The notes under the pieces: model-generated
The model's input: only the letters and a program-made list of their open reading frames with translations
What the model was told of the DNA's origin: nothing
Databases searched by the model: none
Shown here: in pieces, positions 26,309 to 38,546 of the stretch
Layout of the letters: the number at the start of each line of letters is the position of its first letter
Numbering within the stretch: the stretch's first letter is position 1
Origin: Synechococcus sp. SynAce01
Lineage (GTDB): Bacteria; Cyanobacteriota; Cyanobacteriia; PCC-6307; Cyanobiaceae
Length of the DNA: 64,000 nucleotides
Direction: 5' to 3'
NCBI RefSeq assembly: GCF_001885215.1
Contig: NZ_CP018091.1
Coordinates: 186,001 to 250,000, forward strand
Translations under genes and position numbers: made by a program

Positions 26309-27103
26309 ATGCTTGTTGACTGGTTTATTGTTGCGGCCCAGATTTTTAATTTTTTACTCCTTGTAGCCCTGCTTCGCTGGGTTCTCTACGATCCAATCCG
26401 CAATGTAATTCGAAAGCGTCGGGATCGAATCATGCACGACATCGAGAAAGCAAAAGAATTTCAGCAAACGGCCCAGGGGGAAATGGAGGAGCAGCAGCGC
26501 CTCCGCCGTGATCTTGAAGCGCATCATCAGCAGCTCCTCGCCGAGGCCAATGCCGACGTGCAGGCGCAGCGTAATGATCAGCTCAGTCGCATGCGCAATG
26601 AGCTGGATGAGCTACGCCATCGCAGTTATCTGTCGCTCAAAGAAGAGAAGGAGGCCTGCCTCCTGACTGTGAGTCAGCGAGTCCTTCAGGAGAGTCAGTC
26701 CATTGCACGCAAGGCGCTAAAGGATCTAGCCAACGCCAATCTTGAGCATCAGATTGTGGATGTGTTTCTCGATAGGCTGAAGCATCTTGAGCCCTTCGAG
26801 CGAAATTCAATTCAGGTAAAGGATGGGAAAAGTAATGGACCTATCACGGTCCGTACCTCATTCCCCCTTTCAGCGGAACTCCGTCAGGCTCTGATTGATC
26901 AGTTGCTTGCGTCTCTCGCTTGCAACGGATGTGTAACATTCATCGATGATCCCCTGTTCCCCATTGGCATCCAGCTTGGGATTGAAGGGAAAGCGATCCG
27001 CTGGACGCTGGATCACTACCTTAGCGATCTCGATCAACATCTAACCAAGGCCCTCCTTCCGAACAGCGGCTCCCTTCATGACTCAGCGACAACATCAGCT
27101 TGA
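26309..27103 (+). CDS. atpF: N-ATPase b subunit (long, includes delta-like role)
   Basis: 264 residues, longer than a usual b subunit. One N-terminal membrane helix ([20 protein letters not shown]), a long coiled-coil stalk (about 40-160), and a C-terminal globular part (about 170-250). There is no separate atpH (delta), so the C-terminal part probably takes its place, as in other N-ATPase operons. Starts 1 bp after atpE. Confidence 0.87.
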   Translation: MLVDWFIVAAQIFNFLLLVALLRWVLYDPIRNVIRKRRDRIMHDIEKAKEFQQTAQGEMEEQQRLRRDLEAHHQQLLAEANADVQAQRNDQLSRMRNELDELRHRSYLSLKEEKEACLLTVSQRVLQESQSIARKALKDLANANLEHQIVDVFLDRLKHLEPFERNSIQVKDGKSNGPITVRTSFPLSAELRQALIDQLLASLACNGCVTFIDDPLFPIGIQLGIEGKAIRWTLDHYLSDLDQHLTKALLPNSGSLHDSATTSA

Positions 27104-28634
27104 AGCTGCTTTGCTCGGGGCGCTGGATTCGCTGAGTCGTTCCGTCGCCGTGTTCTGCCCGGCCCTTTCCGTACAGGAGATTGGCGTCACCCTTTCTGTA
27201 CGAGGTGGAATTGCTCAAGTGAGTGGACTTCCTAATGTGCGATCTGATGAACTCGTCAGTTTCTCTTGCCAGGATGAGCGATCAGGCACGTCATCCCTTC
27301 TTGGAATCGCCTTCAATCTCGACCCTGAGGAAGTAGGAGTGGTCCTGCTGGGGGACGGTCGTCATCTCAGTGCCGGGGATCCGGTCGTTCGAACAGGCCG
27401 GGTCGTGGAGGTGCCGGTTGGTGAGGGTCTGCTGGGCCGCACGATCACGGCCTTAGGTGAACCACTTGACGGATTGGGAGCCGTCGAATTCAGCGCGATG
27501 CGCCCAATCGAACGCGAAGGTCCGGCGATCCTGGAGCGGGCGGCAGTAACGGTGCCACTTCAGACCGGCTGGAAAGTTGTTGATGCACTGATTCCGATCG
27601 GCCGAGGCCAGAGGGAGCTCATCATCGGAGATCGTCAGACAGGAAAGACTCTGCTGGCTATTGATACGATACTCAATCAGAAAGGCAAGGACGTTATATG
27701 CATTTACTGCGCGATGGGACAGCGTTCAGCCTCCATCGCGAACGTGATTGCGACCCTCTCAAAATATGGCGCAATGGAGTATAGCATCGTAATTGTTGCC
27801 TCGGGACAGGATTCACCAGGGCTGCGCTATGTTACACCTTATGCCGCTACCACGATGGCAGAATACTTTATGGAGAAGGGGCGTGATGTGCTGATTGTTT
27901 ATGATGATCTCACCCACCACGCACGCACGTATCGGGAGATCTCCCTTCTGCTGCGGCGAACCCCGGGACGTGAAGCTTATCCTGGGGATATCTTCTATCT
28001 GCATTCGCGCTTACTGGAGCGGGCTACTCACCTTTCAACCGCCCTGGGCGGGGGATCTCTTACTGCGCTGCCAATCATCGAAACCCAGGCACAGAATATC
28101 TCAGCTTACGTCCCAACCAATCTAATTTCTATTACCGACGGGCAAATATATCTCTCTTCTGAACTGTTCCAAATGGGAATCTTCCCAGCTGTGGACGTTG
28201 GTAAATCGGTCTCCCGAGTCGGCTCAAAAACCCAGCTCGCCTCCCTTCGGGAGATTAGTCCTGGCCTGCGCTTAGCCTATGCCCAGTATCAGGAGATACA
28301 ACTCTTCACTCGTTTTGGAACCCAACTTGATTCCAGTACCCGTGAAATCTTGCAGCGAGGGCACCAGATCCGGGATGTGCTCCGGCAGGGGCTGCACAAC
28401 CCCTTGTCAGTGTCTGACCAAGTTGCCATGTTGTTTGGGACGGATGCGGGGCTCTTTGACGAGCTGCCGAAGATGAGTCTGCAACAAAAGGAAGCGAGTA
28501 TTCTGAGCCATGTGCGTCAGGAGCTCGATGCCCTTTGCCAGAGGATTGATGCCGGCGAGCCCCTCACGGCAGACGATCGTGAGGCACTCTGCGTGACGAT
28601 TGGCTCCGCCATTGGCGGAGCCTCAAAGCCATAA
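27078..28634 (+). CDS. atpA: N-ATPase alpha subunit
   Basis: 518 residues. Walker A GDRQTGKT, then [12 protein letters not shown], then a Walker B-type [13 protein letters not shown] and the alpha-specific [16 protein letters not shown]. Non-catalytic nucleotide-binding subunit. Overlaps the 3' end of atpF by 26 bp. Confidence 0.93.
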   Translation: MTQRQHQLEAALLGALDSLSRSVAVFCPALSVQEIGVTLSVRGGIAQVSGLPNVRSDELVSFSCQDERSGTSSLLGIAFNLDPEEVGVVLLGDGRHLSAGDPVVRTGRVVEVPVGEGLLGRTITALGEPLDGLGAVEFSAMRPIEREGPAILERAAVTVPLQTGWKVVDALIPIGRGQRELIIGDRQTGKTLLAIDTILNQKGKDVICIYCAMGQRSASIANVIATLSKYGAMEYSIVIVASGQDSPGLRYVTPYAATTMAEYFMEKGRDVLIVYDDLTHHARTYREISLLLRRTPGREAYPGDIFYLHSRLLERATHLSTALGGGSLTALPIIETQAQNISAYVPTNLISITDGQIYLSSELFQMGIFPAVDVGKSVSRVGSKTQLASLREISPGLRLAYAQYQEIQLFTRFGTQLDSSTREILQRGHQIRDVLRQGLHNPLSVSDQVAMLFGTDAGLFDELPKMSLQQKEASILSHVRQELDALCQRIDAGEPLTADDREALCVTIGSAIGGASKP

Positions 28635-28638
28635 AAGC

Positions 28639-29607
28639 ATGCAGACGCTTGAGGAGTTGCGAGCAATGATTCGCACGACAACAGAGCTTCAGTCGGTGGT
28701 ACGAACAATGAAGGCACTGGCTATGGCGGGTACGCGACAGTCTCAGTTGGCGCGGGAATCACTCGTCGCCTATACCGCTAATGTGGAGCAGGCCCTGCAG
28801 GCTGTGCTGCGGTTGCAGCGCTTTGACGCCGGCCCTTCTTCTCTGACTTCTTTATTGCCTTCTGTCTCCTCCACTGGGGATGTGGGAGTGATTCTTTATG
28901 GATCTAGCCACGGACTTTGTGGTCCGTTCAACGAACAGATCGTGACCTTCACTGTTGAGGAACTACGGCGCCTTGGCATCGCCGACCAGCGATGCAGGAT
29001 GGCGGTGGTTGGAGACCGCCTCTCCACCCTGCTGGATGGTGGCCCCCTACCGATTGAGGCACGTTTTTCACTGCCCAGTTCGCTGGAGGCGGCTTCAGCA
29101 CTGCTTCAGGAACTCCTCCCGTTGATCGAAGGCTGGCGATTCCCTGATTCAACCGCTGGGGCAATGAAGGCAGGTCCCGAATGGGCCGATATGGAGCATT
29201 CGAGCACCTGTGTCGTACGGATCTTGCTTGTGTACCAGAGTTATCTTGCTGCGACGACCCATCAGCCCACGGTGCGGCAGCTCCTGCCCCTTAATCCCTC
29301 TTGGCTGGCGAATCTGCAATGGCGTGAGTGGGAATCGTGCGGTGAGCCGATGAGCAACCAGCCGCTGCCCGGCCTTTTCGCAGACATCGTGCAGGAGTAT
29401 CTCCACCTCTCCCTATTCCGGGCCGCGGTTGAATCGTTGGCCAGCGAGAATGCTGCTCGACTCGCAGCCATGCACGCTGCGGGAGAACACATCGAGGAGC
29501 GCCTCTATGACTTGAATGCTATGCACCGACAGCAGCGGCAGAATGCGATCACCGGTGAACTCCTCGACATCGTTTCTGGTTTCGAAGCTCTTCGGCAGAG
29601 AGAGTGA
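28639..29607 (+). CDS. atpG: N-ATPase gamma subunit
   Basis: 322 residues from the ATG at 28639. The N-terminal helix (ELRAMIRTTTELQSVVRTMK) and C-terminal helix (LNAMHRQQRQNAITGELLDI) form the coiled-coil rotor shaft; a Rossmann-like middle contains YGSSHGLCGPFNEQI. Last gene of the N-ATPase operon, completing all subunits. The operon shows no internal stops and looks functional. Confidence 0.9.
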   Translation: MQTLEELRAMIRTTTELQSVVRTMKALAMAGTRQSQLARESLVAYTANVEQALQAVLRLQRFDAGPSSLTSLLPSVSSTGDVGVILYGSSHGLCGPFNEQIVTFTVEELRRLGIADQRCRMAVVGDRLSTLLDGGPLPIEARFSLPSSLEAASALLQELLPLIEGWRFPDSTAGAMKAGPEWADMEHSSTCVVRILLVYQSYLAATTHQPTVRQLLPLNPSWLANLQWREWESCGEPMSNQPLPGLFADIVQEYLHLSLFRAAVESLASENAARLAAMHAAGEHIEERLYDLNAMHRQQRQNAITGELLDIVSGFEALRQRE

Positions 29608-29867
29608 ACCGATTTGTGCCAGTGGAATAAAGTTTTCGCTATTGCTTCTTGATTTCAGTAACCACGGATAGGACGAGTTCTCGTTCATGCGTTTCCCGCT
29701 TTGCAGAAGATGACACCCCTCTCATCCACAACTCAAGGGCCCTGATGCGAGACATTTGATGAAACAGATCAAGGCGTCGTTGTACGAGATGGGCTAGCCG
29801 AAGGTTTCTACGAAGCAGTTGGCTGATGCCCGCCAATCACCTAGGGGCTCTTGTTGAAGGGGGCTGT
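29608..29867. other. spacer after the N-ATPase operon
   Basis: A 260-bp gap. A 65-codon minus-strand frame exists (29639-29836), but it has no recognisable family, start context or neighbour logic. No terminator hairpin with U-tract was found by eye. Confidence 0.45.
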
Positions 29868-30740
29868 TCAATGTATTGCCGTTGCTAGCGACTTGGAATC
29901 AACTAACATTTGCATGCCCATCGGCTGGTTGACAAGATTGGCTATCACAAGACATTTGACCTTGAACAAGAAAAAGATATTACCTGGTGCGTCACTGAGA
30001 GTCTCAAAGTTTCCTTGCCCTTTAGCAATAATTAGATCGGCAGTCTCAAATCTGTCGCGAAGATCTTGATTGCATTCCGTCAGGATGGTTCCTGGAGCGT
30101 CTGAACCATTGTCCATAACCTCAACAATTTGATCAAGCCCCACCGTTCGCGCATCCGCAAGCGTGGCATCATTCAGGACTGGCGCACCGCGCACAACAAA
30201 AGTAAGCCGGATCGGAAGAAGTTGTTCAACCAGAAGTCGATCAAAGGCAATTTCACCGGCATTATCAGATAAATACTAGATGGATTGAGCTTGGGTGATC
30301 GCCTGACGAAACCTCTCCTGCTCTCCAGAGAATGGGTCTGTCAGAGCTTGGTTCAAAGTTTGCCGCACATCTGCCTCTGTCAAGCTGCTATTACTGCCCA
30401 TATCGATGACATTTCCAGCGATCGCCAGACGAGTTGCCATGAACAAGGGATCGCTGGCAGCTTCAACCTCAGCGCGGAACATCGGGATCAACTCCATCGC
30501 AACGCGATTTTGCCAGTCCTTCGTTGCACGGTAAGGGTCAGCGACCCCCGTAATTTCGCGCAACCGTCGATGGATGCGTTGCGCCATTGCTGGAGGTGAT
30601 TGATTGAGGTCCATGTCTCCAGCCCAGCTCAGCGCATCACGTAGAATGCGCTCATGAACTAACGGATTTGTGGACACCAACCTGGCTGCATCCAAAGATT
30701 GACGCAAGAGACAGGGAATGCAATCTAACGAAGTCTTCAC
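29868..30740 (-). pseudogene. DUF89/ARMT1-like phosphatase gene with one in-frame amber stop
   Basis: The frame starts at 30740 (MKTSLDCIPCLLRQSLDAAR, the family's paired N-terminal cysteines) and runs about 154 codons to a TAG at 30276-30278. It then continues in the same frame with the expected core (YLSDNAGEIAFDRLLVEQLL, RGAPVLNDATLADA, IAKGQGNFETLSD) to 29868. Full length would be about 290 residues, normal for the metal-dependent DUF89 damage-control phosphatases, and the metal-ligand motifs DNAGE and N-D-x-T are intact. Relatives have a hydrophobic residue at the stop. One substitution (for example TTG to TAG) explains it. Lower GC than neighbours. Confidence 0.85.
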
Positions 30741-30829
30741 GATGGTTGCTCAATTCGATTGCAAGCTACGCGCTCTTCTGAAATCACTCCGGCCGAACGG
30801 TGCAGCTACCACTCAGCTGCACCGTTCGA

Positions 30830-31234
30830 TCAGGCACTCAGCAGCTTTTGAACGATGGCGATGGCTGTGAAGGCCTGCCAGTCGAATAGCAGCAGCACTA
30901 CCCCATTGATCGACACGTGCAGAACGCGCGCCCAGTTTTTGCCCTTCTGAAGCGATGACCCCAGGAAGGCTGTGGCGATCACCAGCACGGCCACACCCAG
31001 CCCAACGAAGAGGTGGGGGCCAATGATCAGCTTGCCATTTTTAAGGAAGGTGACGGCCATTCCAGCAGCAGCCCCCAGCAGCGTGACGCCCAGGATCACC
31101 GTACCCAATTGGGCATGACGCTGGCCGTATTGCAAGGGAATCATTGCCTTGCGTTCCTCGGCGCTCAGCTTGCGGATCAAGCTGGCCATGTAGCCGAGAT
31201 AGCCCGAATAGAGCATCAAGCCAAGCAGCGGCAT
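30830..31234 (-). CDS. DUF4079 membrane protein
   Basis: 134 residues from the ATG at 31234, with four membrane helices (MPLLGLMLYSGYLGYM, TVILGVTLLGAAAGMAV, PHLFVGLGVAVLVIATAF and a final VLHVSINGVVLLLFDWQAF). Conserved histidines and the SAEERK/QYGQRHAQLG loop suit the cyanobacterial DUF4079 family, which resembles cytochrome b561-like bundles. Function unknown. The same frame is open upstream ([13 protein letters not shown]), where the 25-bp repeat lies. A decayed paralogue is at 12598. Confidence 0.68.
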   Translation of the reverse strand: MPLLGLMLYSGYLGYMASLIRKLSAEERKAMIPLQYGQRHAQLGTVILGVTLLGAAAGMAVTFLKNGKLIIGPHLFVGLGVAVLVIATAFLGSSLQKGKNWARVLHVSINGVVLLLFDWQAFTAIAIVQKLLSA

Positions 31235-31265
31235 CTCTACAAGTTTGGCCAGGATGTTGGCCGCA

Positions 31266-31290
31266 GAATCGGCAGCGATCCTGGAGATCC
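31266..31290 (-). repeat. 25-bp perfect repeat shared with 12795-12819
   Basis: Second copy of the repeat described at 12795-12819, here immediately 5' to the DUF4079 coding region on the same strand. Confidence 0.75.
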
Positions 31291-31310
31291 AGCCCTGCAG
31301 GGCCGCGGTG

Positions 31311-31991
31311 TTAGGGCGCCAACCGCTCGATGCACCAGGCAACATCCGCACCAGCAGCTGAGCCCGCCTGATCCCCGGCGGGCCGATAGCGAAAGCGATC
31401 GTGCAGGCGGTTCTGTCGCCCCTGCCAGAACTCGAACTCGAATGGCAGCACGCGCAGGCCACCCCAGGCCGGCGGCAGTGGCACCTCACCACCGGCAAAG
31501 CGGCGTTTCATGGCTTCCAATTGGCTTTCGAGGATCGAGCGCGAGCCGATCACGGTGCTCTGCTGCGACACCCAAGCCCCCAGCCGGCTTCCGAACGGAC
31601 GCGAGAGGAAATAGCTGAGTGATTCGGCTGCGCTGATCCGCTCGGCCCGGCCCAGGATCGCCACCTGGCGCTCCAACCCATACCAGGGAAAGAGCAGGCT
31701 CACCTCCGGGTGGGCAGCGATCTCGTTGGCCTTGCGGCTCTCGTAGTGCGTGAAGAAGACGAAGCCCCGCGCGTCAAAGGCCTTGAGCAACACGGTGCGG
31801 GCGCTGGGGCGGCAGCCATCGCTGCTGCCGAGCACCATGGCGTTGGGCTCGTTCAGCTCTGAGGCCACGGCCTGATCGAACCAGCGGCGGAATTGCGTCA
31901 CCGGATCGGCCGCCAGATCGGCCCGCCGCAAGGCCGCGCTGCGGTAGTCGCGACGCAGCTGGGCGGGATCAATGGGGGCGGCGGGTGGCAT
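31311..31991 (-). CDS. pdxH: pyridoxamine 5'-phosphate oxidase
   Basis: 226 residues. FMN-binding split barrel with [23 protein letters not shown] split over two strands, [13 protein letters not shown], the helix [17 protein letters not shown], and the C-terminal [18 protein letters not shown] that closes the active site. Converts pyridoxine or pyridoxamine 5'-phosphate to PLP with O2. The PLP product serves CysK among others, but no operon link is visible. Confidence 0.93.
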   Translation of the reverse strand: MPPAAPIDPAQLRRDYRSAALRRADLAADPVTQFRRWFDQAVASELNEPNAMVLGSSDGCRPSARTVLLKAFDARGFVFFTHYESRKANEIAAHPEVSLLFPWYGLERQVAILGRAERISAAESLSYFLSRPFGSRLGAWVSQQSTVIGSRSILESQLEAMKRRFAGGEVPLPPAWGGLRVLPFEFEFWQGRQNRLHDRFRYRPAGDQAGSAAGADVAWCIERLAP

Positions 31992-32076
31992 GGGCGGTTA
32001 GGCAGGGCCCCATCCAACAGGGCCGCAGCCTTCAGCCTGACGCGTTGCCACCGGGGCTTGCGCCAGGATCAAAGCC

Positions 32077-32478
32077 ATGGCCGAACCTGCGCTGACCCTT
32101 CTGTACGACGGGGCCTGTCCCCTCTGCCGCCGCGAGGTGGACACCTTGCAGGGGCGCGATCGCGGCCGGGGCCTGATTCGTTTTGTCGACATTGATGCGC
32201 CGGATTACGATCCCGCTGCCCATGGCGGCATCAGCTACCGCGAGGCGATGGGAAGCATGCGCGGCCTCGGCGCCGATGGCCGCGTGATCAAGGATGTGGC
32301 CGTGTTCCGAGAGGCCTACCGCTTGGTGGGACTGGGCTGGCTGTATGCCCCCACCGCCTGGCCCGTGATCGGCCCGTTGGTGGATGCGCTCTATGGCGTC
32401 TGGGCCAGCTGGCGCCTACGGCTGACTGGCCGGGGCGACCTGGAAATGCTCTGCCGGGGAAGGGGAGCGAGCGGATGA
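32077..32478 (+). CDS. DCC-family thiol-disulfide protein (DUF393)
   Basis: 133 residues. N-terminal LLYDGACPLCRREVDTLQGR gives the family DxxCxxC motif with a CPLC pair; the later GSMRGLGADGRVIKDVAVFR region and a hydrophobic C-terminal segment are also typical. Predicted thioredoxin-like oxidoreductase. Its stop overlaps the start of the HD gene (ATGA). Confidence 0.82.
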   Translation: MAEPALTLLYDGACPLCRREVDTLQGRDRGRGLIRFVDIDAPDYDPAAHGGISYREAMGSMRGLGADGRVIKDVAVFREAYRLVGLGWLYAPTAWPVIGPLVDALYGVWASWRLRLTGRGDLEMLCRGRGASG

Positions 32479-33143
32479 CCCAAAAGCTGGCCCATAGCGA
32501 GCGCTACACCGCCGCCCTCAGCTGGGCCACCCAGCTGCACCGCTTCCAAACCCGCAAGGGCAAAACCGTGCCCTACATCTCCCACCTGATCGCCGTGAGC
32601 GGCCTGGTCTGGGAAGACGGCGGCAGCGAAAACGAGGCGATCGCCGCCCTGCTGCACGATGCCATCGAGGACGCAGGCCAGACCTACGACAGCATCGCGG
32701 CCGCCTTCGGGGTGGAGGTGGCCGGCATCGTGCGCGACTGCACCGACACCAGCGAGGGCCTCAGCGGCGACAACAAGGAGCCCTGGCTGCTGCGCAAAAC
32801 GCGCTATCTGGCTTCCCTTGAGCGCAAACCCGAGAGCTCGCTACGGGTGACGGCAGCCGACAAGGCCCACAACGCCCGCGACATGGTGCTCGACGCCCGC
32901 CGCGATCCAAACAGCTGGGATCGCTTCAAGGCCGGCCTCGACGGCAGCGCCTGGTATTTGCTGCGGATGCACCAGACCCTCAGCCACCGCCTGCCCGGCA
33001 GCCGCTCCAGCGAGCTGCTGGGAAGATCCGTGCGGGAGATCCTCGCCAGCGAGGCCTACCTACGGCTGACGCCCACCGGCATCGCCCCGGCGGTGTGGGC
33101 GGCGGGCTACGCGGAGCGATCGATGGGGCAGTTGCAGGGCTGA
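32475..33143 (+). CDS. HD-domain phosphohydrolase
   Basis: 222 residues. HD motif set: H-x at RKGKTVPYISHLIAV, then AIAALLHDAIEDAGQTY (HD pair), then a distal aspartate in VTAADKAHNARDMV. This matches the hydrolase half of RelA/SpoT-like and related small HD enzymes. Substrate unknown; hydrolysis of a nucleotide or alarmone is possible but not shown. Translationally coupled to the DUF393 gene. Confidence 0.82.
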   Translation: MTQKLAHSERYTAALSWATQLHRFQTRKGKTVPYISHLIAVSGLVWEDGGSENEAIAALLHDAIEDAGQTYDSIAAAFGVEVAGIVRDCTDTSEGLSGDNKEPWLLRKTRYLASLERKPESSLRVTAADKAHNARDMVLDARRDPNSWDRFKAGLDGSAWYLLRMHQTLSHRLPGSRSSELLGRSVREILASEAYLRLTPTGIAPAVWAAGYAERSMGQLQG

Positions 33144-33144
33144 G

Positions 33145-33290
33145 GCTGGCCCTGGCTTGATCGAGGCAGCGCAGCAGGATCACCTGAAGAGAGAGGTTGG
33201 ACGTATTCCCCACCCGAAGCCAAGGTTTCTGACCGAGAACGCCTCGATGTCGGGGAAGCGACTACTGATCCAAGGGGAGAGCGACTTCCC
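33145..33290 (-). pseudogene. DUF5615 (PIN-like) toxin relic
   Basis: The minus strand shows two pieces of a DUF5615 toxin in different frames: FPDIEAFSVRNLGFG (N-terminal part) and GNTSNLSLQVILLRCLDQA (C-terminal part). The catalytic middle, including KDSDF, is deleted. It overlaps the end of the DUF433 gene, its usual antitoxin partner. Non-functional. Confidence 0.6.
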
Positions 33291-33522
33291 GTGCCGCGTA
33301 ACGAAGAGCTGCTGGTAGATCCTCCGCTTCAAGATCGGGGAGCTCAGCGAGGATCTGTTCGCTGCTGAGCCCGGCGGCATAGAGATCGAGCACATCACTC
33401 ACCCGGATGCGCATACCCCGGATGCATGGCTTGCCACCACACAACGCCACGGCCACCTCCGGATCGCAGCCTTCTCCGCGACGACCCATCGGTAAGCGAT
33501 GAACCGCTGGCCTAACCCTCAA
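33262..33522 (-). CDS. DUF433 antitoxin-like protein
   Basis: Up to 86 residues; an internal ATG after eleven codons (MGRRGEG) is a likely start. The core [20 protein letters not shown] and [20 protein letters not shown] is the DUF433 helix-turn-helix domain used by antitoxins paired with DUF5615 toxins. The N-terminus does not look like the family, and the adjacent toxin is decayed, so this may be an orphan or itself degraded. Confidence 0.65.
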   Translation of the reverse strand: MRVRPAVHRLPMGRRGEGCDPEVAVALCGGKPCIRGMRIRVSDVLDLYAAGLSSEQILAELPDLEAEDLPAALRYAAREVALPLDQ

Positions 33523-33575
33523 AACTGCCCCACCTCAGGCAGACTCCCTGCAGCGCCGCCCAACCCGCTCCATCC

Positions 33576-35388
<1,813 letters not shown>

Positions 35389-35399
<11 letters not shown>

Positions 35400-36711
35400 G
35401 TGGGAAGATCTAACTCTCGGTGATTTGGGACGAGTCATTACGGGCAAGACACCACTGACTGCGATCGAAGGAAACTTCGGTGGTCAGATTCCATTCGTCA
35501 CCCCATCAGACATGGACGGAAGGAAGACCATCAGCACGACCGCACGCCACCTCACTGAAATAGGCGCGGAATCAGTTAGAAGCTCAAAGATTCCCGCGGG
35601 TTCCGTTATGGTTTCGTGCATCGGCTCCGACATGGGGAAGGCCGTTATCGCTGGCCGCGATTGCATCACCAATCAGCAAATTAATTCAATCGTCGTGGAC
35701 GACCGATTCAGCAGCGAGTTCATCTACTACAACCTCAGCACGCGCAAAAATGAGATTCGACACCAAGCAGCAGGCGGTTCAGCGCAACCAATTCTGAATA
35801 AAGGACATTTCTCGCAGCTTGAAATCGCGCTACCACCCCTCGCCGAGCAACAAGCCATCGCGGCGGTGCTTGGGGCGCTGGACGACAAGATCGAGTTGAA
35901 CCGGCGGATGAACGCGACGCTGGAGGCGATGGCGCGGGCGCTGTTCCAGAGCTGGTTCGTGGATTTCGATCCTGTGCGAGCCACGCTGGATGGGCGGGAG
36001 CCTGTTGGGCTCGATCAAGACACTGCTGCCAGGTTCCCCGATCACTTAGAAGATTCACCGCTCGGAGACATTCCAAAGGGATGGCAAGTCAAGCGAATCA
36101 GCGAAGTTGTTGAAGAAGTCTTTGATGGCCCACACGCTACACCACCCAATGCGGAGGAAGGCCCTGTCTTCCTTGGGATCAAGAACCTTACCGGAACGGC
36201 TCTTGATCTCAGCGAAATAAGGCATATCAGTGAATCAGACTGGTTCCATTGGACGAAACGCGTAACTCCAAGGCCGCTTGATATTGTATTCAGTTATGAA
36301 GCAACACTTGGATTCTTTACCCTAATCCCCCCAGGACTGAGATGTTGCCTCGGACGCAGGCTGGCGCTGATTCGGCCAAGAACTGAGAACGGCCACGCTC
36401 ACTTTTGGTTTCACCAGTTCATCGGCCCAGAATTCCAGCGATACCTTATGCAGCATTCTGTTCAGGGCGCTACCGTGGATCGAATCCCTCTGACTCAATT
36501 CCCTAACTACTTGGTACTCAATCCGCCCACAGCTTTGAAGAAAACCTTTGAGGTCCGTGTAGCTCCACTTTGGGACAAAATCCACTCCAACGCAAACCAA
36601 TCCGGCACCCTTGCCAACCTGCGCAACACGTTGCTTCCGAAGCTTCTGAGCGGGGAGCTGAGGCTGGCGGGCGACGGATGGCTTGCCGAAGAAGCATCCG
36701 CCACCCTGTAA
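35389..36711 (+). CDS. hsdS: type I restriction-modification specificity subunit
   Basis: 440 residues with the two-TRD HsdS layout: TRD1 (about 1-150), conserved helix 1 ([20 protein letters not shown]), TRD2 (about 225-380) and conserved helix 2 near the end ([17 protein letters not shown]). TRD2 in particular is AT-richer than hsdM and hsdR, as expected for exchanged recognition domains. Determines the target sequence, which cannot be read from sequence alone. Confidence 0.92.
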
Positions 36712-37157
36712 TCTCATTCCATAATGCCCAGTGCAATTTATAGGATTGAGTCAGTCGGACGCCAGCTAGGGATTGGCGTTGCTGGAAGTCGCTATGTGTA
36801 TTTAAGCGCAGTTGCGAAAGAGAACAGCGCGGCGGTGGCTCCTTACTGCATCCCGAACGAATTGATTTGTGGCGAACTCGGACGCTTTCTCCGCCTGCCC
36901 GTTCCTCCAGTGGGAATAGTTTCGCAGGCGAGTGGCGGGCCTCTTTTCGCTTCGCTGGACTTCAACTTAACCGGGAATACACTGCCGCCGGTGAATGTGG
37001 CGAATTGCGTGAGGGTTTTGCCGTCATTGTCAGCGGGGTTACTACTCTTTGACATTTGGATAGCGAACTGTGACCGGCATGCGGAGAACTTCTCAGTGGA
37101 TTTCTACGGCATTCCATTGCAAATGAACATCTTTGACCACAGTCACGCTCTCTTAGG

Positions 37158-38201
37158 TGTGTAGTCCCACCACGTTGTTCAGCTGACAAGGGGGTGTGAG
37201 GTCGCCAGGGTCGGAGTGTCACCACCGTCCCAAGACCTCACACACCATGCATAGCCACCCTCTGGCCCGACTGACACCCATCAGTCGGGAACGGCTCATC
37301 CGCCGGCATCTCGATGAAGGCGTGCCACTCAAAGCCCTTGCAGCACAAGCCGGGATCAGCCTGCGTACGGCCTACAAGTGGCTCTCCAGGTTTCGAGCAG
37401 GCGGCGTAGCGGCACTGGCGGATCGACGGAGTGTTCGCCGCACCCAGCGGCGGACGCTCGATCCGCAGCAACTCCAGCAGGCTGTAGACCTGCGGCACCA
37501 GCGCTGCACGCTCCGCCGCATCGCCAGGGCTCTCTGTGCGCCCCTCTCCACCGTTGGTCGGCTCATGAAGGGCCTGGGTCTGGGACGACTGAAGAACCTT
37601 GACCCCAAACGTCTTGTTCGTCGCTACCAGTGGGAGCGCCCCGGGGACATGATCCATGTCGACATCAAACAGCTGGCCAGGTTTGAGCGGGTCGGCCACC
37701 GCATCACCGGCGACCGTCGTCAAGGCTCCTCCCGAGGTGCCGGCTACGAAAGGTGCACGTCGCGATCGACGACGCCACCCGCCTGGCCTACGTCGAAGTG
37801 CTGGCTGATGAGCAGAAGGAGACGACCGTTGGATTCCTGGCCCGTGCCGTCGGCTGGTTCTCTGAGCAGGGGATCACCTGTCGGCGGATCCTCTCAGACA
37901 ACGGCCCCTCCTACCGCTCTGGAGACTGGCGAAAAGCCTGTCGCGCCTTGGATCTCAAGCCCATCCGCACCAAGCCCTACACGCCGCAGACCAACGGGAA
38001 GGCCGAACGGTTCATCAAAACCATCCTGGCGGAATGGGCTTACGTGATCGCCTACCAAACATCGGATGAACGCAACCGCTGGCTACCCCGCTATCTGGGG
38101 ATCTATAACGGCAGCAGGTGCCACATGGCTCTCGGTGGCCTCACGCCTCAGCAATGCCTCCAGCGGCTGCTGATCGCTGAATGACCTGGTGAGAAAGCAC
38201 A
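37158..38201 (+). mobile_element. IS481-family insertion element with 6-bp target duplication
   Basis: Ends TGTGTAGTCCCACCACGTTG (left) and, read inward on the other strand, TGTGCTTTCTCACCAGGTCA (right) are imperfect inverted repeats. CTTAGG flanks both sides (37152-37157 and 38202-38207). The element carries one transposase gene, which has a frameshift. The clean duplication shows a fairly recent insertion. Confidence 0.85.
37247..38184 (+). pseudogene. IS481-family transposase, frameshifted
   Basis: N-terminal HTH (LKALAAQAGISLRTAYKWLS), Mu-type helix (RRIARALCAPLSTVGRLMKG) and start of the DDE core (GDMIHVDIKQLARF) are in one frame. At about 37750 the frame shifts by one (missing base in ...GGCTACGAAAGGTGCAC...) and the core continues with HVAIDDATRLAYVEVLAD, RILSDNGPSYRSGDW and TPQTNGKAERFIKT. 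All three acidic residues exist but not in one frame. The element is probably immobile now, unless frameshifting occurs at the A-run. Confidence 0.85.
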
Positions 38202-38546
38202 CTTAGGCTACGCCGCAGGACAGGGCGAGACACGCTTGACGACGCTGCGCGACCGGCTAGGAATTTCCTGGACGACGAATAATCCAGTGGACTCTGGTCA
38301 ACACCGGCATTGCTTGCTCGATGCCGTGAACGATGACTATTACTTTGATTACTGGCTCAGGAGAATCAGGGCAACGCCGGATTTCTATATCGAAGAAGTC
38401 TGCGAAGACGCCAAGCCTTACGGACTAACGGCACAAGAAGTCGCCGCTGCGATTGACTTTTTGAAGGCAAGGCGAGATAATATGAAAGATATCATCAGCA
38501 ACAACCAGGCCGAGTTTTCGGCCATCCAGGCTTGGAGGCTGCCATT

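Noticed and set aside
29639-29836. 65-codon minus-strand frame after atpG
   Set aside because: No family, no start context, and no coding signature beyond an open frame.
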